64,000 nt of DNA from Ipomoea triloba (taxonomy: Eukaryota > Streptophyta > Magnoliopsida > Solanales > Convolvulaceae): the NCBI RefSeq assembly GCF_003576645.1, contig NC_044922.1:1171904-1235903 (forward strand), given 5' to 3'. The notes below the pieces were generated by a model. The model worked only from the letters and a program-made list of their open reading frames with translations. It searched no databases and was not told the DNA's origin. The position numbers and the translations under genes were made by a program. Positions within the stretch are counted from its first letter, which is position 1. Each line of letters starts with the position of its first letter. Shown here piece by piece: positions 35,891 to 48,367 of the stretch.

Positions 35891-36667
35891 ATATTCCGTA
35901 TATCCTATTTTACCTATTCATTTATTATTATATGATTTATGCCTATTTAACTGAAACATACCAGTAAAACGGGATGAAATGATATTTTTAAATACAGAGT
36001 AAATTTTATTGATTTCCAAAAATGAAATTATATAATAAAGTTTCACCAAATTTTACATGAACCAAGTTAAAATTTTGTTATATTAATAAATGATAAATAA
36101 TTTAAAATAAAATAAAGTATTTAAAGTTTACCTGTGGCTGAAGTTTTTTGTGGGGATGGATTGGATTTGGGACCAAGGGTTGACGATCCGACGACTGAGA
36201 AGGGAATCAGAAAACGGTATGTGAGTGGGCCAGCTGGGCTCTTGCGTATCAGAGGTGGTCTACTGATCACCATACACGTGGAGAAGTATTATTGGTGAGT
36301 GAGAGGTGAAATGACCGAAACGGGGCTGGAAGGGGTGAATGAGTATTGACCACAAAACTGCACGTGCAGTGTTGACGGCGGCGACAAACTAGTGGCGACG
36401 GAGGTAACGTGAGGCGGTGGTGAACCGGCGTGATGTTGTACGAAGTAGAAAAACCGACTCTTTTCCCGATCCAAAGGCCACAATTTTATAAGCGATTCAA
36501 AAGTCTTTTTTAGTGACAAGGGAACATGTAATAAGGTGTCCACTGAATAAATATAACTAGTAACTGATCACAATTAGATAAAATAATTTAAATTGTTCAT
36601 AGTTAATTCAGTCAAACTAATAAAGTTTATAGACGAATCTTATTAGAAATCAATTTTATAGCATTCT
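35891..36667. other. Spacer without a recognised gene
   Basis: A minus-strand frame at 36289-36543 has no family resemblance. The 36120-36480 stretch is more G+C-rich and could be old coding debris. Confidence 0.35.
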
Positions 36668-36765
36668 GCTAAAGACTTTGTGATCTAGTGACACCCGATT
36701 TACAATCTCACATGGAGGGGAGGGGAGTGAGTTCGAACCTCAGTGTGGCTGTTTGTCTCACGTCG
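36668..36765 (+). mobile_element. SINE family 2, truncated
   Basis: AGACTTTGTGATCTAGTGAC (A-box end) and GAGTTCGAACCTCAGTG (B box) are followed directly by the next element rather than by the family tail. Confidence 0.55.
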
Positions 36766-36769
36766 TCGT

Positions 36770-37311
36770 ATGTGGACCATAGTCCACAAAATAATTCCAG
36801 TCACTATACAGTGCCACAATGGACCATGGAGTCCACAAAATAATTTCAGTCACTATACAGTGCCACAGTGGACCATGGTTCCAAAACGCCACAATTTCAT
36901 TAAGTAAATAAACTGTTGCCGTCAAGTCTTAATAGAGCTCCGTAAATGCTTTGTTTTTACATTATCAAATGATACTGTAGTTATATCGAAACGATATTGT
37001 AGTTGTGTTGAAAGGAAATTGCAGTGTATTATAAAAAAAACTATAGTTGTGTTGAAAGGAAGTTGAATAGCAGTTTCACATATCTGAGTATATAATGTCA
37101 AATGAAACTGTAGTTATATCAAAAAGAAATTGTAGTTGTGCTGTAAGGGAACTAGTGTATATATAGAATGAAACTGCATATGTTATAGACATAGAGTTAA
37201 CAGCGCAGAACGAAATCGTTTATGCCGTTTATTTTCATTAATAAAAACAACGTCGTTTTGATGCATGGATTACCATGTGAATTGTGGACCGTGGTCGACA
37301 GTAAAATTTGC
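36770..37311. mobile_element. Hairpin element related to 1699-1949 and 12146-12893
   Basis: The right end reads ACGTCGTTTTG, then a palindromic GTGGACCGTGGTCGAC, then AGTAAAATTTGC; the reverse complement GCAAATTTTACTGT matches the left terminus GCAAATTATACTGT of the 12.1-kb element. The left end begins with GTGGACCATAGTCCAC in a tandemly duplicated unit of about 49 bp (36772-36870). The interior repeats TGTAGTTATATC/TGTAGTTGTG phrases. The outer left terminus seems lost at the SINE junction. Confidence 0.5.
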
Positions 37312-37481
37312 ACTTTAATATTGGGCTTGTGCTTAACATAGGATAATTGGGCCCTGTTTTATCAATTTATTGTATGGGCTAAAGTATATTCGTAGGCCCC
37401 AGAATGCCCAGATATCCAAACAACAAAATCTATCTAGATTAGAGAATTCATCATCTCCCAACCCAAAATCCATCGAGAACG

Positions 37482-40400
37482 ATGCTGAGACTGAGGGCGG
37501 GATCCGCCATAGCCACTCTTTCTCTCAACCAATTTCCATCTCTCTCTTCTCTGCGAGCTCCTGTTTCTCTCACACTCTCTCGTTCGCACGCTAAGGGGAG
37601 ACTGCTCCGTCTACGATCACTATCCGTCTCTTCGTCCTCCGCAGTTTCCATCAACGCGCCGCCGCCGAGAACAGATGGTGTTATCGATCCTAAATACCTC
37701 TCCTGCTCGCTGCCGGAGAAGAAGCCTCTCAAGGTGGCCGTTTTGGTCAGCGGTGGCGTCGATAGCAGCGTCTCTCTCCGCCTCCTCCACGCTGCTGGAC
37801 ATTCCTGCACCGCTTTCTATCTCAAAATATGGTTCCAGGTATGCGCATGTGTATATAGTAGTGTATTGGAGTTACTTTATAAGTCTAAGTCGTGTTTAGC
37901 TAGTAAGGATCGAGTGTTTATTCAGTAAGTTTTACTAATCAGTACGGATGTCTAAAACTGTATTAGTGCAACTGAGAAAGTACTTAGCGCTTTGGAGAAA
38001 TGACAAATTTCTAACACTGTATTGTTGCTCTGTACTTTAGTGCTAAGAAAAGATAAAACATTCCCTGATAGTTAAGTAGAATTTATGTTGCCTGATTTGC
38101 ATTCCGGAGGAATCACTTTCCTTTGGTAATTCACATTGTTCAATTTATTATGATACTCTCATTCATTTTATGAATACACATCATTCTAATCTTTTTTTAA
38201 ATGTTTTTACTCCTCTGTTTTATGAAAAGGAGGCTTGGTTCGTATTTGCTTTCATCACAGTTACTGAGTTACTAGCATGCAATCTCAAAATCTTTTGTCT
38301 TACATTTGATTATATATATTTTCGTCTCTCTCCCCCTCTCTATCTAGGAAGACTTTGAGAACTTTTGGTCCGAGTGCCCGTGGGAGGAGGATCTGAAATA
38401 TGCAAAAGCTGTTTGTGATCAGGTCCCGCTTTACCATGTTTTCTATGCCTTTCTTTATCTGTCTGGCTTTGCAAGCTAAAAACGTGTCCTTTCTAACTGT
38501 AAATGACACTTGACTTCAGGTTGACGTACCTTTGGAGGTAGTGCATTTGACTGATGAATATTGGAATAATGTGGTATGCTATGCCTTTAAAAATGTTAAT
38601 TACCTGCATAATTTATGTTCTGTGAATAATCTTCATATTTATTTGCTTGTTCCATGAGATTTTTTGATGGTGTATTGCATATAGATACAGAAGAACTTGA
38701 GGTTTTTAATTAAAGTGTGGGTGATGGAGTTCTCTGTCTTGCTGATTGATACTTTTCAGGTATCATATATTATTAATGAATATCGATGTGGAAGAACTCC
38801 AAATCCAGATGTCCTTTGCAATACAAGAATAAAATTTGGTTTGTAATACCCTCTGATGCATAGCTATTGAGTACTTCAATTTTTCCACAACTTCATTTAA
38901 AGGAGATGTGTTTAATTTTCAGGTGCATTTATGGATGCTATAAGTGAAATGGAATTTGACTTTGTTGCTTCTGGACATTATGCAAAGATTGTTCATGCAT
39001 CTTCGGATCAACCACATGAGCCTTCTGTTCTGGAATTGTCAAAAGATATGGTATGCATTTGATGCATACATACCTTTCTATGAACTTTTAGATGCTTTTA
39101 GATGATACTTGGAGGTCATGCTTATAACTGCACCTGAAGTTTATTGCAAACCTATAAGTTGGCAAAGTTGCCAAAATACTGTAAATATAGATCATTGAAA
39201 GAGTAAATATAAAACCTCACTAGCACTTTGAGATCTGACAATGAGTATTAAACTGACTGTAAAGCTACCATCCACTTATAATTTTTAGCTTAAAACTAAC
39301 TTTAAATTAACACTTAGTTCCATCCAAAATTTGACTCTAAAGGCTACCATAGCATCTTTATGTGTTCTATGTGTGAACATGCTGTTTATCTTGCTATTGA
39401 TACTATGGGTTACATAACTATTTTGAAAGCTTAATTTCTTGTTTACTCCCATTCATTATTGTCTGTTTGGTGTTCTACTGAGCTCAGGTCTTTGTCTGCA
39501 ATTTTCTTTTGCAGGTAAAGGACCAAACATACTTCCTTTCACATCTCACACAGGCTCAGCTTAAGCGGCTTCTTTTCCCTCTTGGATGTATACCAAAGGT
39601 TAGGTGAGATTGGTAAAGAAGACAGTCATTGAATATTCCTTGACATGATAGTTTTTCTTAATATATACACTATCTGCAGGAAGAGGTGCGTAAACTTGCC
39701 AAATCATTTGATCTCCCAAACCAAGACCGTAAAGATTCACAGGGAATATGCTTCCTTGGCAAGGTCTGTATATCAGCACTTCCTTACCTGAAGCATTGAT
39801 CTTTAATCTGATTCCTTTTCCATCATCTGTTAGGGACTTCCTCAACTTAAAGAGTTCACTCTACATTTTCCTGATAAACCCATCATAATCAAAGAACAAG
39901 TGAACATATTAGCTAGGATTCACATTTCTTTCAAGATTCTTAACTTAAGGAATTACTTCTCAAGTTAAATTTCTTATTACAGGATTCTTTAATTAATTCT
40001 CCTCCATCTCAGTTTTTATCTCCATTGTGCTGCAGATAAAGTTCAGTGAATTTGTTGCAAGACACATTGGCGAGGAAGAAGGGATTATATTGGAAGCTGA
40101 GACAGGAGATTATCTTGGAAAACACAGAGGTTTTTGGTTCTACACTATTGGCCAACGACAAGGTTTACGACTTCCCGGAGGACCCTGGTATAATCTCTCT
40201 TCAGAGCTTTCTCTCAAACCGTTTTAGTTGTCTCAAACTTGGAGTAGCTTCTCAATTTGATCATCTTGGTGCATTATTCTCATCTACAATAACGCTAGAA
40301 CATGATAAGTAGCATCTACTTGGAAACAATGATTTCTAGTAATAGTTTGACTTAATGTTATGATCATAATGCAGTCTGTAACGGTTCATCATCCTTGTAT

Positions 40401-41319
40401 TGTACACAGGTATGTTGTGGAGAAAGACACTACGAATAATGTAGTGTTTGTGTCAAGAAACTATTTCTCTGTCGATAAGAAAAGACGTCTATTCCGTGTT
40501 GGATCCTTGAAATGGCTCAGTGGGAGCTCTCCTGGAAATATTACTCAACTTCAATGCAAGGTATGGGAGTCTTTTCTCTTAACTAGACATTCAGTGGGAA
40601 TGAATGAGCAAACAAATTTAATTTCAAGAAATTGTCACAAAATTTTTATCACTACATAGATTTGAAACAAGTTGTGATGCCTGGAATTCTTTTATCATAC
40701 CCATCGTCCCATCCTCTCTATTTCTTCTTTGGTCAGAATTGTTGAATACTTCATCTCAAAGAGAAGAAAACGGCTTGCTTATAGTTTAGTTTAGTTAGTG
40801 TAGACGAGCAACACTAGATTTAGAACAACATATGTTGATATTACATGTTCAATTTATATCTTTTCATCATTTTAGGTTCGTCATGGCCCCAATTTCTACA
40901 ATTGTAGTATGGCGATGGAAGTTGATGACAATGGCCAAGAAATTGCTGTTGTCCAGTTAACCGAAGACGATCAGGGTCTGGCAGCTGGACAGTTTGCTGC
41001 ATTCTATGATGGGAGGGCCTGTATTGGCTCAGGCGTGATCTTGGAGTCTTGGGACGATCAAGGATATCCTGTTTGCGAGAGGGCTCTTGAAATAGCAAGA
41101 ATGGAGGATAAGTCCGTGCTTGGTAAACCTGTGAAAATAATGGTTAAACCGGAAATTAGTCTAAAAGAATCCGATCACAAAGATCAAAGTAAGAATCCTG
41201 AACCTGTTCATTCTGAAATTACATCCCAGAATATGACAACAATCCCCCATCAAGAAGAGAACCCCAGAGAATTAAATTTGCTGGGGTGGCTAAAACAGAA
41301 GTTGTTACAAGCTTTCTAG
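37482..41319 (+). CDS. MNMA: Organellar tRNA-specific 2-thiouridylase MnmA (535 aa)
   Basis: Exons: 37482-37838, 38348-38422, 38520-38573, 38760-38838, 38923-39050, 39515-39598, 39680-39763, 40036-40187, 40410-40560, 40876-41319. Phases close to 535 residues. Residues 1-60 are Arg/Ser/Leu-rich without acids, an organelle transit peptide. Then comes the PP-loop [10 protein letters not shown] (residues 88-96), which binds ATP, NPDVLC with catalytic Cys182 and QGICFLG with catalytic Cys283, matching Cys102 and Cys199 of the E. coli enzyme, plus TIGQRQGL and the C-terminal barrel ([20 protein letters not shown]). The enzyme thiolates U34 of tRNA-Lys, Glu and Gln. Residues after 450 form a plant-specific hydrophilic tail. 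Plastid or mitochondrial targeting is inferred. Confidence 0.93.
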
Positions 41320-42560
41320 GACGTGTATATATATACCTACGATATATCAAGGTTGATCATGGCACTGACTCAAATTTGCACCTGCCATCTCAAGAAATGG
41401 ACTCCTGCGCTGGGTAGGAGCCGAAGCATGCTGGTTCAGGAACAAGAGGTTGATCATGGTACTGACTCAAATTTACCAACACTTCCTGCATTCTTTGATG
41501 ATTCACCGCCATATTTCACTGCGGTTACAGAGATCTATGAGCAGGCATTTTCGGCAGCAGTGTTTCTACCATAAAAGAGAAGAAAACATGGTATATAACA
41601 ATGGTAATATAATAAATGCTGTTCTCTTGCCCTTTGAACAGAGTGCTGGTTTCTCCATGGAAAATGCTGAAGGGTATTGCCCATCTTGTTGATATGCTTC
41701 TTACAAAAAGAGATCATAATACTGCTTCCATGTCGTTAGTTCTTAACTATTTATGTTCTCGATTATAATGTCGCTTTTACATTTTGTCGCTTTTACATTT
41801 TGTTCTCGATTATAATGTCGCTTTTACATTTAGTTCATAACTATCTCTGATGTCGATTATAATATTGCTTTTACGTTTAGTTCTTAACAGTTTCTGTTCT
41901 CAATTATAACGTCACTTTTATATTTAGTTCTTAAATATTACTCAATTAACGGTTGAATGACACCTTTTCAAAAAAAAAAAAAAAAGCAGTTGAATGACAC
42001 TAGGATGTGTGTGTGTGTTTTTTTTTCTTTTTCTTTTTGGAATTTATATTTATTATGTTTTTCATTCTATTTCTGAAAAGATTTATACTTTAATGTGCTC
42101 TCTCTCTCTCACCAAATTACATTGATTTCTTTGTAAGGTAATTTATGGGGCATAAAATTACAAAAATATTAATGGCAAAAAAATGTTACTTCCAAGGTAT
42201 TAATCAATACCAATACGACAATACTTAATACACATCTGATTGTTGTGAATAGTGACACTTTCAAAATTTTATACACATTTGATTGTGAATAATGACACTT
42301 TCAAAAATTTTAAGGTGTTAATCGATACCAATACCTAATACATATCTTATTGTGAATAATGAAACGTTTTATTAATATGACTAATAAAATTGATGAAATT
42401 GATATTTTAATTTTATATATGTAAAAAAGGAAATAGCAAAAATAAGATCTTTAAAAAGAAATCAGCGGAATTGACGAATCTGTCATAAATTCGGACACTT
42501 TACGAACCAACGCATCTCCAACGGTCAACTCTTTTCAAAAACACGCGCGAACAGTCTGTC
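41320..42560. other. MnmA 3' UTR and spacer
   Basis: The first 400 bases hold two copies of the phrase GGTTGATCATGGCACTGACT (41351, 41450). Near 42205-42365 the phrases CAATACCAATAC and GTGAATAATGACACTTTCAA repeat loosely. No gene was seen. Confidence 0.45.
41757..41950 (+). repeat. Imperfect ~55-60-bp tandem repeat after MnmA
   Basis: Units of the form TCGATTATAATGTCGCTTTT followed by ACATTTAGTTCATAACT recur about four times with drift, plus a short inner duplication of GTCGCTTTTACATTTT. Non-coding. Confidence 0.7.
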
Positions 42561-42563
42561 AAG

Positions 42564-42573
42564 TTCGCGCCAA
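42564..42573. promoter_or_regulatory. E2F-type site in the ORC1 promoter
   Basis: TTCGCGCCAA (reverse complement TTGGCGCGAA) fits the E2F consensus TTSSCGSS and lies 133 bp upstream of the ORC1 start codon. Plant ORC1 genes are known E2F targets at G1/S. Confidence 0.6.
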
Positions 42574-42651
42574 TTCTCTCTAAAGAACACCCCATTTCTC
42601 CCTCCCCACTCTCTCTCTGACCCCACCTACCCACCCACCCTAACTTATCGA

Positions 42652-42681
42652 CGCCGCCGCCGCCGCCGCCGCAGCAGCAGC
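42652..42681 (+). repeat. GCC/GCA microsatellite in the ORC1 leader
   Basis: CGCCGCCGCCGCCGCCGCCG followed by CAGCAGCAGC lies just before the ORC1 start codon, in the presumed 5' UTR. Confidence 0.8.
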
Positions 42682-42705
42682 CCAGTAAGAGCCACCTCTC
42701 TGCAA

Positions 42706-45700
42706 ATGGCTGAAACACCGAGCAGAAGATCTCAGAGAACCCCCAAAAAGCAGAAGGTGCCGCCGCCGTCCTTCTCAGATTCATCGCCCTCGTGCCATGT
42801 CCTCCCACCCACCCCTCAAACCCTAGACCCCTCACCTCGCCGCCGCTCTCTCCGCCTGACCTCCACCCCTCAAGCCTCAACGCCGCCTCCAACGCCGACC
42901 TCTACTCGCAACTCCTCCCGCCGAAAGTCTCTCAAGTTCGCTTCTCAAAATGCAGACAATTTGTCTAATCAGAAACCAAAATATGCTAATTCAACCCCTA
43001 CCTTACTCTCCCCGGCCTCGCCTGAGCCAGTTCAGTCTACCAGAAAGCGGAAATTTGCTGAATTGGAGAAATCCGGTTCGGAGAAAACTAGGGCTTTGAA
43101 GCCTGGGAGAAAGAAGGTTTATTACAAAAAAGTGGTTTACGATGGGGGTGAGTTTGCGGTGGGGGATGATGTGTACGTCAAGAGGAGAGAGGATGCGAGC
43201 TCCGATGATGAGGATCCGGAAGTGGAAGAATGCAAGGTTTGCTTCATGGCTGGGAGAGCAGTGATGATTGAGTGTGATGACTGCTTAGGTGGGTTTCATT
43301 TGAAGTGCTTAAACCCTCCTCTGAAAGAGGTTCCAGAAGGTGATTGGATTTGTGGATTTTGTGAGGCAAAAAAATTGGGGAAAACTGTGCAATTGCCTGT
43401 CCCTCCTAAGGGAAAGAAAAGAGCTAGGACAGCAAGGGAGAAGCTGCTTGCCAGTGATCTGTATGCAGCTCGCATTGAGAGGTAAAATTTTAAAAAAATT
43501 AAATTAAATTTTAAATTCTTGAAAGGTTGATTTTAGTGGTAAGGTTTGTGTGAGATGAAACCAATGAACAAAGCAAATAACAATCAAATAGGCCTATATG
43601 CTATGGAGTGTCCTAGGATAGGGATCATGTAATGATTTAACAATCAATTCTCAAGTGTGCTTTGGTTACCACATTGTTCTTATTGGATTAATGGTGAGCC
43701 GTTTCTATGAATTTCAGTATATGGAAAGATGTAGACGGTACTTACCGGTTCAAGGCTCATTGGTATATTATTCCAGAAGAAACTGCTGCAGGAAGACAAC
43801 CACATAACTTAAGAAGAGAGCTCTATCGAACGAATGACTTTGCGGATGCTGAGGTAATTTTCTTAAACACTTGCTCTGGTGGGTGTTTGTAATTGTTTTC
43901 CTAATTTCCTTTTTCTTCTCCTGGCTTTTGTTTTCAGATTACCATTTGTATCTTGTTTCCCATTGCGCATTTGTTATCATGAATGAAGGGCATTGATGAA
44001 TTTCATGCATTTATTTATTATTTTTAAGATTAAGATTTTGTTATGATGATTTAGATCTGACAATTGATAATTCACCAAAACAGAAACCAAATCCAAGAGC
44101 ATTGAGCATTTTAAGTAGAACATCTTTTATGGAAGAAAAAGATACATCCTGTATCAACTTTTAGTCTTCTAATGATTCTCTTCTGTAGATGGAATCTATC
44201 ATCAGACATTGCTACATTTTGACTCCAAAAGAATTTTCCAAGGCAAACAATGGAGGAGATGACATTTTTCTATGTGAATATGAATATGATATACACTGGC
44301 ATAGTTTCAAGCGTATTGCAGACATTGATGATGGCGAAGAGGTAAGATCTCACTGAAAAACAAATGTTTATTAAGATCATATTATATCAATATTGGCTTG
44401 AATTTTGCTGTAATTGAGGTTCTTATGTATGCAATAGGATTGTGAGGAAGCTGAGAGTGATAGGGAGTGGAATTCTGCTGAAGGTTCTGGCTCAGATAGT
44501 GAAGATGATGTAGAATATGAAGAGGAGAATAATCATAATTTATTGAATAGAAGACAATTGCCAGCTCATCCATTGGCCGCGGTATGCTTGCATTTATAAA
44601 GCTCAATACTTGATATAGCCCAAAGAAGAAGACTAATTGCTTCTCTATCATTACTGTAGAATTCACGAAAGGGGCGAATTTTCGGACTTCAAAAAATAGG
44701 AGCAAAGAAAATACCAGAACATGTAAGATCCCACAAGTTGACAGAACTTGAAAAAGCAAAAGCAACACTTCTACTGGCAACTCTCCCCAAGTCTTTACCT
44801 TGTAGGAATAAGTATGTTGATATTTGATCACAACTTGAATGAATTCCATGCTGTACATCTCCGAAATAATTATTACTTATATAACATTATTTTACGCAGA
44901 GAAATGGAAGAGGTAACTGCATTTATCAAAGGTTCCATATGTGAAGATCAATGCCTAGGGAAGTGCCTTTACATACATGGTGTCCCCGGGACAGGAAAGG
45001 TATTCTTTAGATCTAGGAGTGTACTTACAATAGAACTGCTCTACTAGCTATTAGGGTTATTTTGATCAGATTTAACTCTTTCTTTTATCCATCTTTGGCA
45101 TACTGCAGACAATGAGTGTATTATCAGTAATGAGGAACCTCAAATCTGAGGTAGATGCTGGAAGTATTAAGCCTTACTGTTTTGTAGAAATTAATGGCCT
45201 AAAATTGGCTTCACCTGAACATATTTACAGTGTAAGTACTTTAGCTTATTCTAACTTATAATGCCAGGGAATCAGTGATATAACATTTTCTCTAAAGTAA
45301 AATTATATGGTTTTCAGGTTATTTATGAAGCATTAAATGGACATAGAGTTGGTTGGAAGAAAGCTCTTAAGCTCTTGAATGAGAGATTCTCAAATGGAAC
45401 TGAGCGTGGCAAACAGGATAACCGCCCCTGTATTCTTCTTATTGATGAACTTGATCTTCTTGTAACCAGGAACCAATCGGTAATTATGATCATCAGAATT
45501 AGCCTACATTAGGTTTCTGTAAGCCTGGAAATTGTATATCCATCATTCTTTCTCCTCTAATGACAGGTCCTATACAACATCCTTGATTGGCCTACTAAGC
45601 CACATTCAAGACTAATTATTATAGGTGCGAGCATATATTCCTTTCTGTGTTTCTCCCCAATGGAAAATCCTCATTGTGATAAAATATGTAACTGCTCTTT

Positions 45701-47027
45701 TATTTATTTATTTATTTTGGCTAATTCAGGAATAGCAAATACTATGGATCTTCCAGAGAAGTTACTTCCTCGTATTTCGAGTCGTATGGGCATACAAAGA
45801 CTATGCTTTGGTCCCTACAACTACCAGCAACTTCAAGAGATTATTTCAACTCGCCTAAATGGAATAAATGCCTTTGAAAAGCCTGCAATTGAGTTTGCTT
45901 CAAGAAAGGTCTCATTAATGTGTTTGACTCTGCTGCTTTAAAACATGTTTGATAGCTGACATCTTATTCATTCTTCAGAGTTGATTGTAGAAACTTATCA
46001 TTTTATTGTGCATTTTGTATATAAATTCAGGTGGCAGCTGTTTCAGGTGATGCTCGTCGTGCATTGGAAATATGTAGACGTGCTGCAGAACTTGCAGATT
46101 ACCGTGTTAAGAAAGTTCATTCTTCTGCAGCAGGTTTGATTTTGGCCACTTAATTTGTCATGTTTTATGTTTTGTTAGTTTCATATATATAATATAGGCG
46201 TGGGGAATTCCATTGACTTGATCTTTTATATTTTCAGGAAAGGCACTAGTTGGAATGGCTGATGTTGAAGCAGCTATTCAGGAGATGTTCCAGGCTCCTC
46301 ATATTCAAGTGATGAGAAGCAGCTCTAGATTTAGTAAAATCTTCTTGGCTGCTATGGTTTATGAACTTCATAAGACTGGAATGAGTGAAACCACCTTTGA
46401 GAAGGTCAGTGCCTGGTTTCCATATACGCGTATGGCATTATCTCTTGAAGCTTTATGCGCATTTTCTGAATATTTCCTCCAATTGCAGTTGGCAATGACT
46501 GTTTCGTGTCTTTGCACAAGTAATGGTGAAAAGTTTCCAGGTTGGGATTCACTCCTAAAAGTTGGGTAAGCCACAATACACTTTATTTGATTAACTAGTA
46601 AGCACTAATCATTTTAATGTATTCAACTTTTCTGACTTCTTATCATCTGTGTTGCTGGGATGGTGTGACAGATGCATGCTTGGAGAATGCAGAATACTAT
46701 TATGTGAACCAGGAGTAAAGCACAAACTGCAAAAGTTACAGCTCAATTTCCCCAGGTAAGAATTCCAAGATATTATCGAAGCTAGATTTGCTCGATTTAC
46801 CTCCTCATGGGTCTAGGGGCAAGGGCAGGTTAATGGGGTCGAGATATAGTCTGGCAAAATCGAAAAACCTGGGTTATAAAAAGAAAGAATTATAATAATC
46901 TGAACTTGAAAGCAACTTGAAACCATGGCATAAATCTTGTTTTTTTTCATCTGTGTATTGCAGTGATGATGTGGCTTTTGCACTTAAAGAAAGCAAGGAT
47001 CTCCCATGGCTGGCCAAGTATATGTGA
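42706..47027 (+). CDS. ORC1: Origin recognition complex subunit 1 (825 aa)
   Basis: Exons: 42706-43481, 43718-43853, 44189-44341, 44438-44581, 44660-44811, 44900-44999, 45109-45231, 45318-45479, 45567-45624, 45730-45908, 46031-46133, 46238-46404, 46489-46565, 46672-46755, 46964-47027. Phases close to 825 residues. In order: a Ser/Pro/Lys-rich disordered N-terminus with likely CDK sites (residues 1-135); a BAH domain starting near 140 that is interrupted by a PHD finger (C177 to C219, CKVCFMAGRAVMIECDDC ... WICGFC); an acidic linker; the AAA+ ATPase with Walker A GVPGTGKT (about 481-488) and Walker B LLIDELDLL (about 567); and a C-terminal winged-helix part. The BAH-PHD-AAA+ order is plant-specific. 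It marks replication origins in the nucleus, reading histone H3 tails through the PHD. Confidence 0.96.
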
Positions 47028-48367
47028 TTCAATCCAGGAAAAGCATGCATGTTGTATTGTTGTTGTGTTGTGCCCCTTTTTGTACCACCCATTGTTGCAA
47101 TAAAACATTGGGTCTCAGAACATTTTATTTATTTTTTCATTTGTATTATTTAATCACAACTTTGACACTGCCATTGACGTTGTTTTTGGTAACAGTTGAT
47201 CTTTGAACATTCTTTGTATTTAATTTGATTCACAATATCATCTCTTTCACCCTTTTCTCATTATAATAAACTTGATATAGTGCATATCAAATTTAATAAG
47301 AACTTTGCCACAGCAAGAACCATTGGTGTGATTAAATCGTTACTCAATTATTGATAAGACTAAATTTAAGATTAATAGTTACGGGTGTCTAAACCTAAGA
47401 TTTCCAAATCTAAGATTAAGGACATGTAAAACAAGTAGAGGACTATTATGCTCTCACCAACTTTTCTTATCTGTTCTTAACTACTTTCTCAATCAAATGA
47501 AGCATAAAAAACCAATTCTCCATTGAGGCTCAAATCCATCCCTCCCATGTGGGTTGATAATCAGGTGTCACTAGACAACAACGTTTTTGTCATATATATA
47601 TATATATACATTAGGAGTAACCTAACCCTAAATCCTAATAACCAGTAACATACTAACATACTGCCCAGCCTCCAGTCTCCATTCTGCGGCACTGCTCCAC
47701 AGCTCCAAACTCCAGCCGCCACTGCCCCCTGCTCCAGATTCCGGTCGCTACTGTCTCCATCGCAGGTCGCCGGTCAGAGCCTCCATCGCGGGTCGCCGGT
47801 AACAGCCTCCATCGTGTTTTGTGAGTAATAAAATTAGGTGTGTACAACATAATCCAAATAAAAAATGTAATATTATCAAATTTTCATATTTAAAAAAAAA
47901 TAAAAGTACAATATATTTGAAATTTAAGAAAAATTACAAATATATTTCACATATATACTTCTTTCAACCAAAAAAAAAGACTATTTTTTAGAGGGTAGTT
48001 TGGTATTTTTGTGCACCTCTGACTGTTGAACTTTAAAAATGTTGGAAACATCGAAAATGACAAAACCCTAGAACTGTATTTCTCTCCCTCACTACTGTCT
48101 TCCACAAATCGATTTCTCAGGAACAGCGTTAATGTCTCCGAGTTGTTGTAGATGACGACGACGACCAAACTTGCTTCAAGATCCTAGAGAAAGCAGCTCC
48201 GGAACTCTTCCTACATTGAGGTATCAAATCCGTACTTGAATCTTCCTAAATTTCAATGCACCCATCTCAATCGCACAATGGAATTGAGATTGTGAATGAG
48301 GTCTTAAAATTGTCAATTTTCAGAGATTTGTGAAGTTGTGAACCTAATTGGTGTTATTTGATAGGTT
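47028..48367. other. ORC1-HAL3 spacer with a SINE fragment and a G+C-rich patch
   Basis: At 47455-47595 lies a reversed SINE family 2 copy (CTCAATCAAATGAAGCATAA ... GGTGTCACTAGACAACAACG). At 47655-47820 a G+C-rich patch with loosely repeated GGTCGCCGGTNACAGCCTCC phrases follows a TA run; it is open on the minus strand for 65 codons but resembles no protein. About 48050-48367 is the HAL3 leader. Confidence 0.45.

Noticed and set aside
42500..42892. 130-codon minus-strand frame at the ORC1 start
   Set aside because: Antisense shadow of the Pro/Ser-rich ORC1 N-terminus and its leader repeats.
47653..47850. G+C-rich minus-strand frame between ORC1 and HAL3
   Set aside because: Composition comes from short internal repeats; the protein is low complexity and unlike any family.
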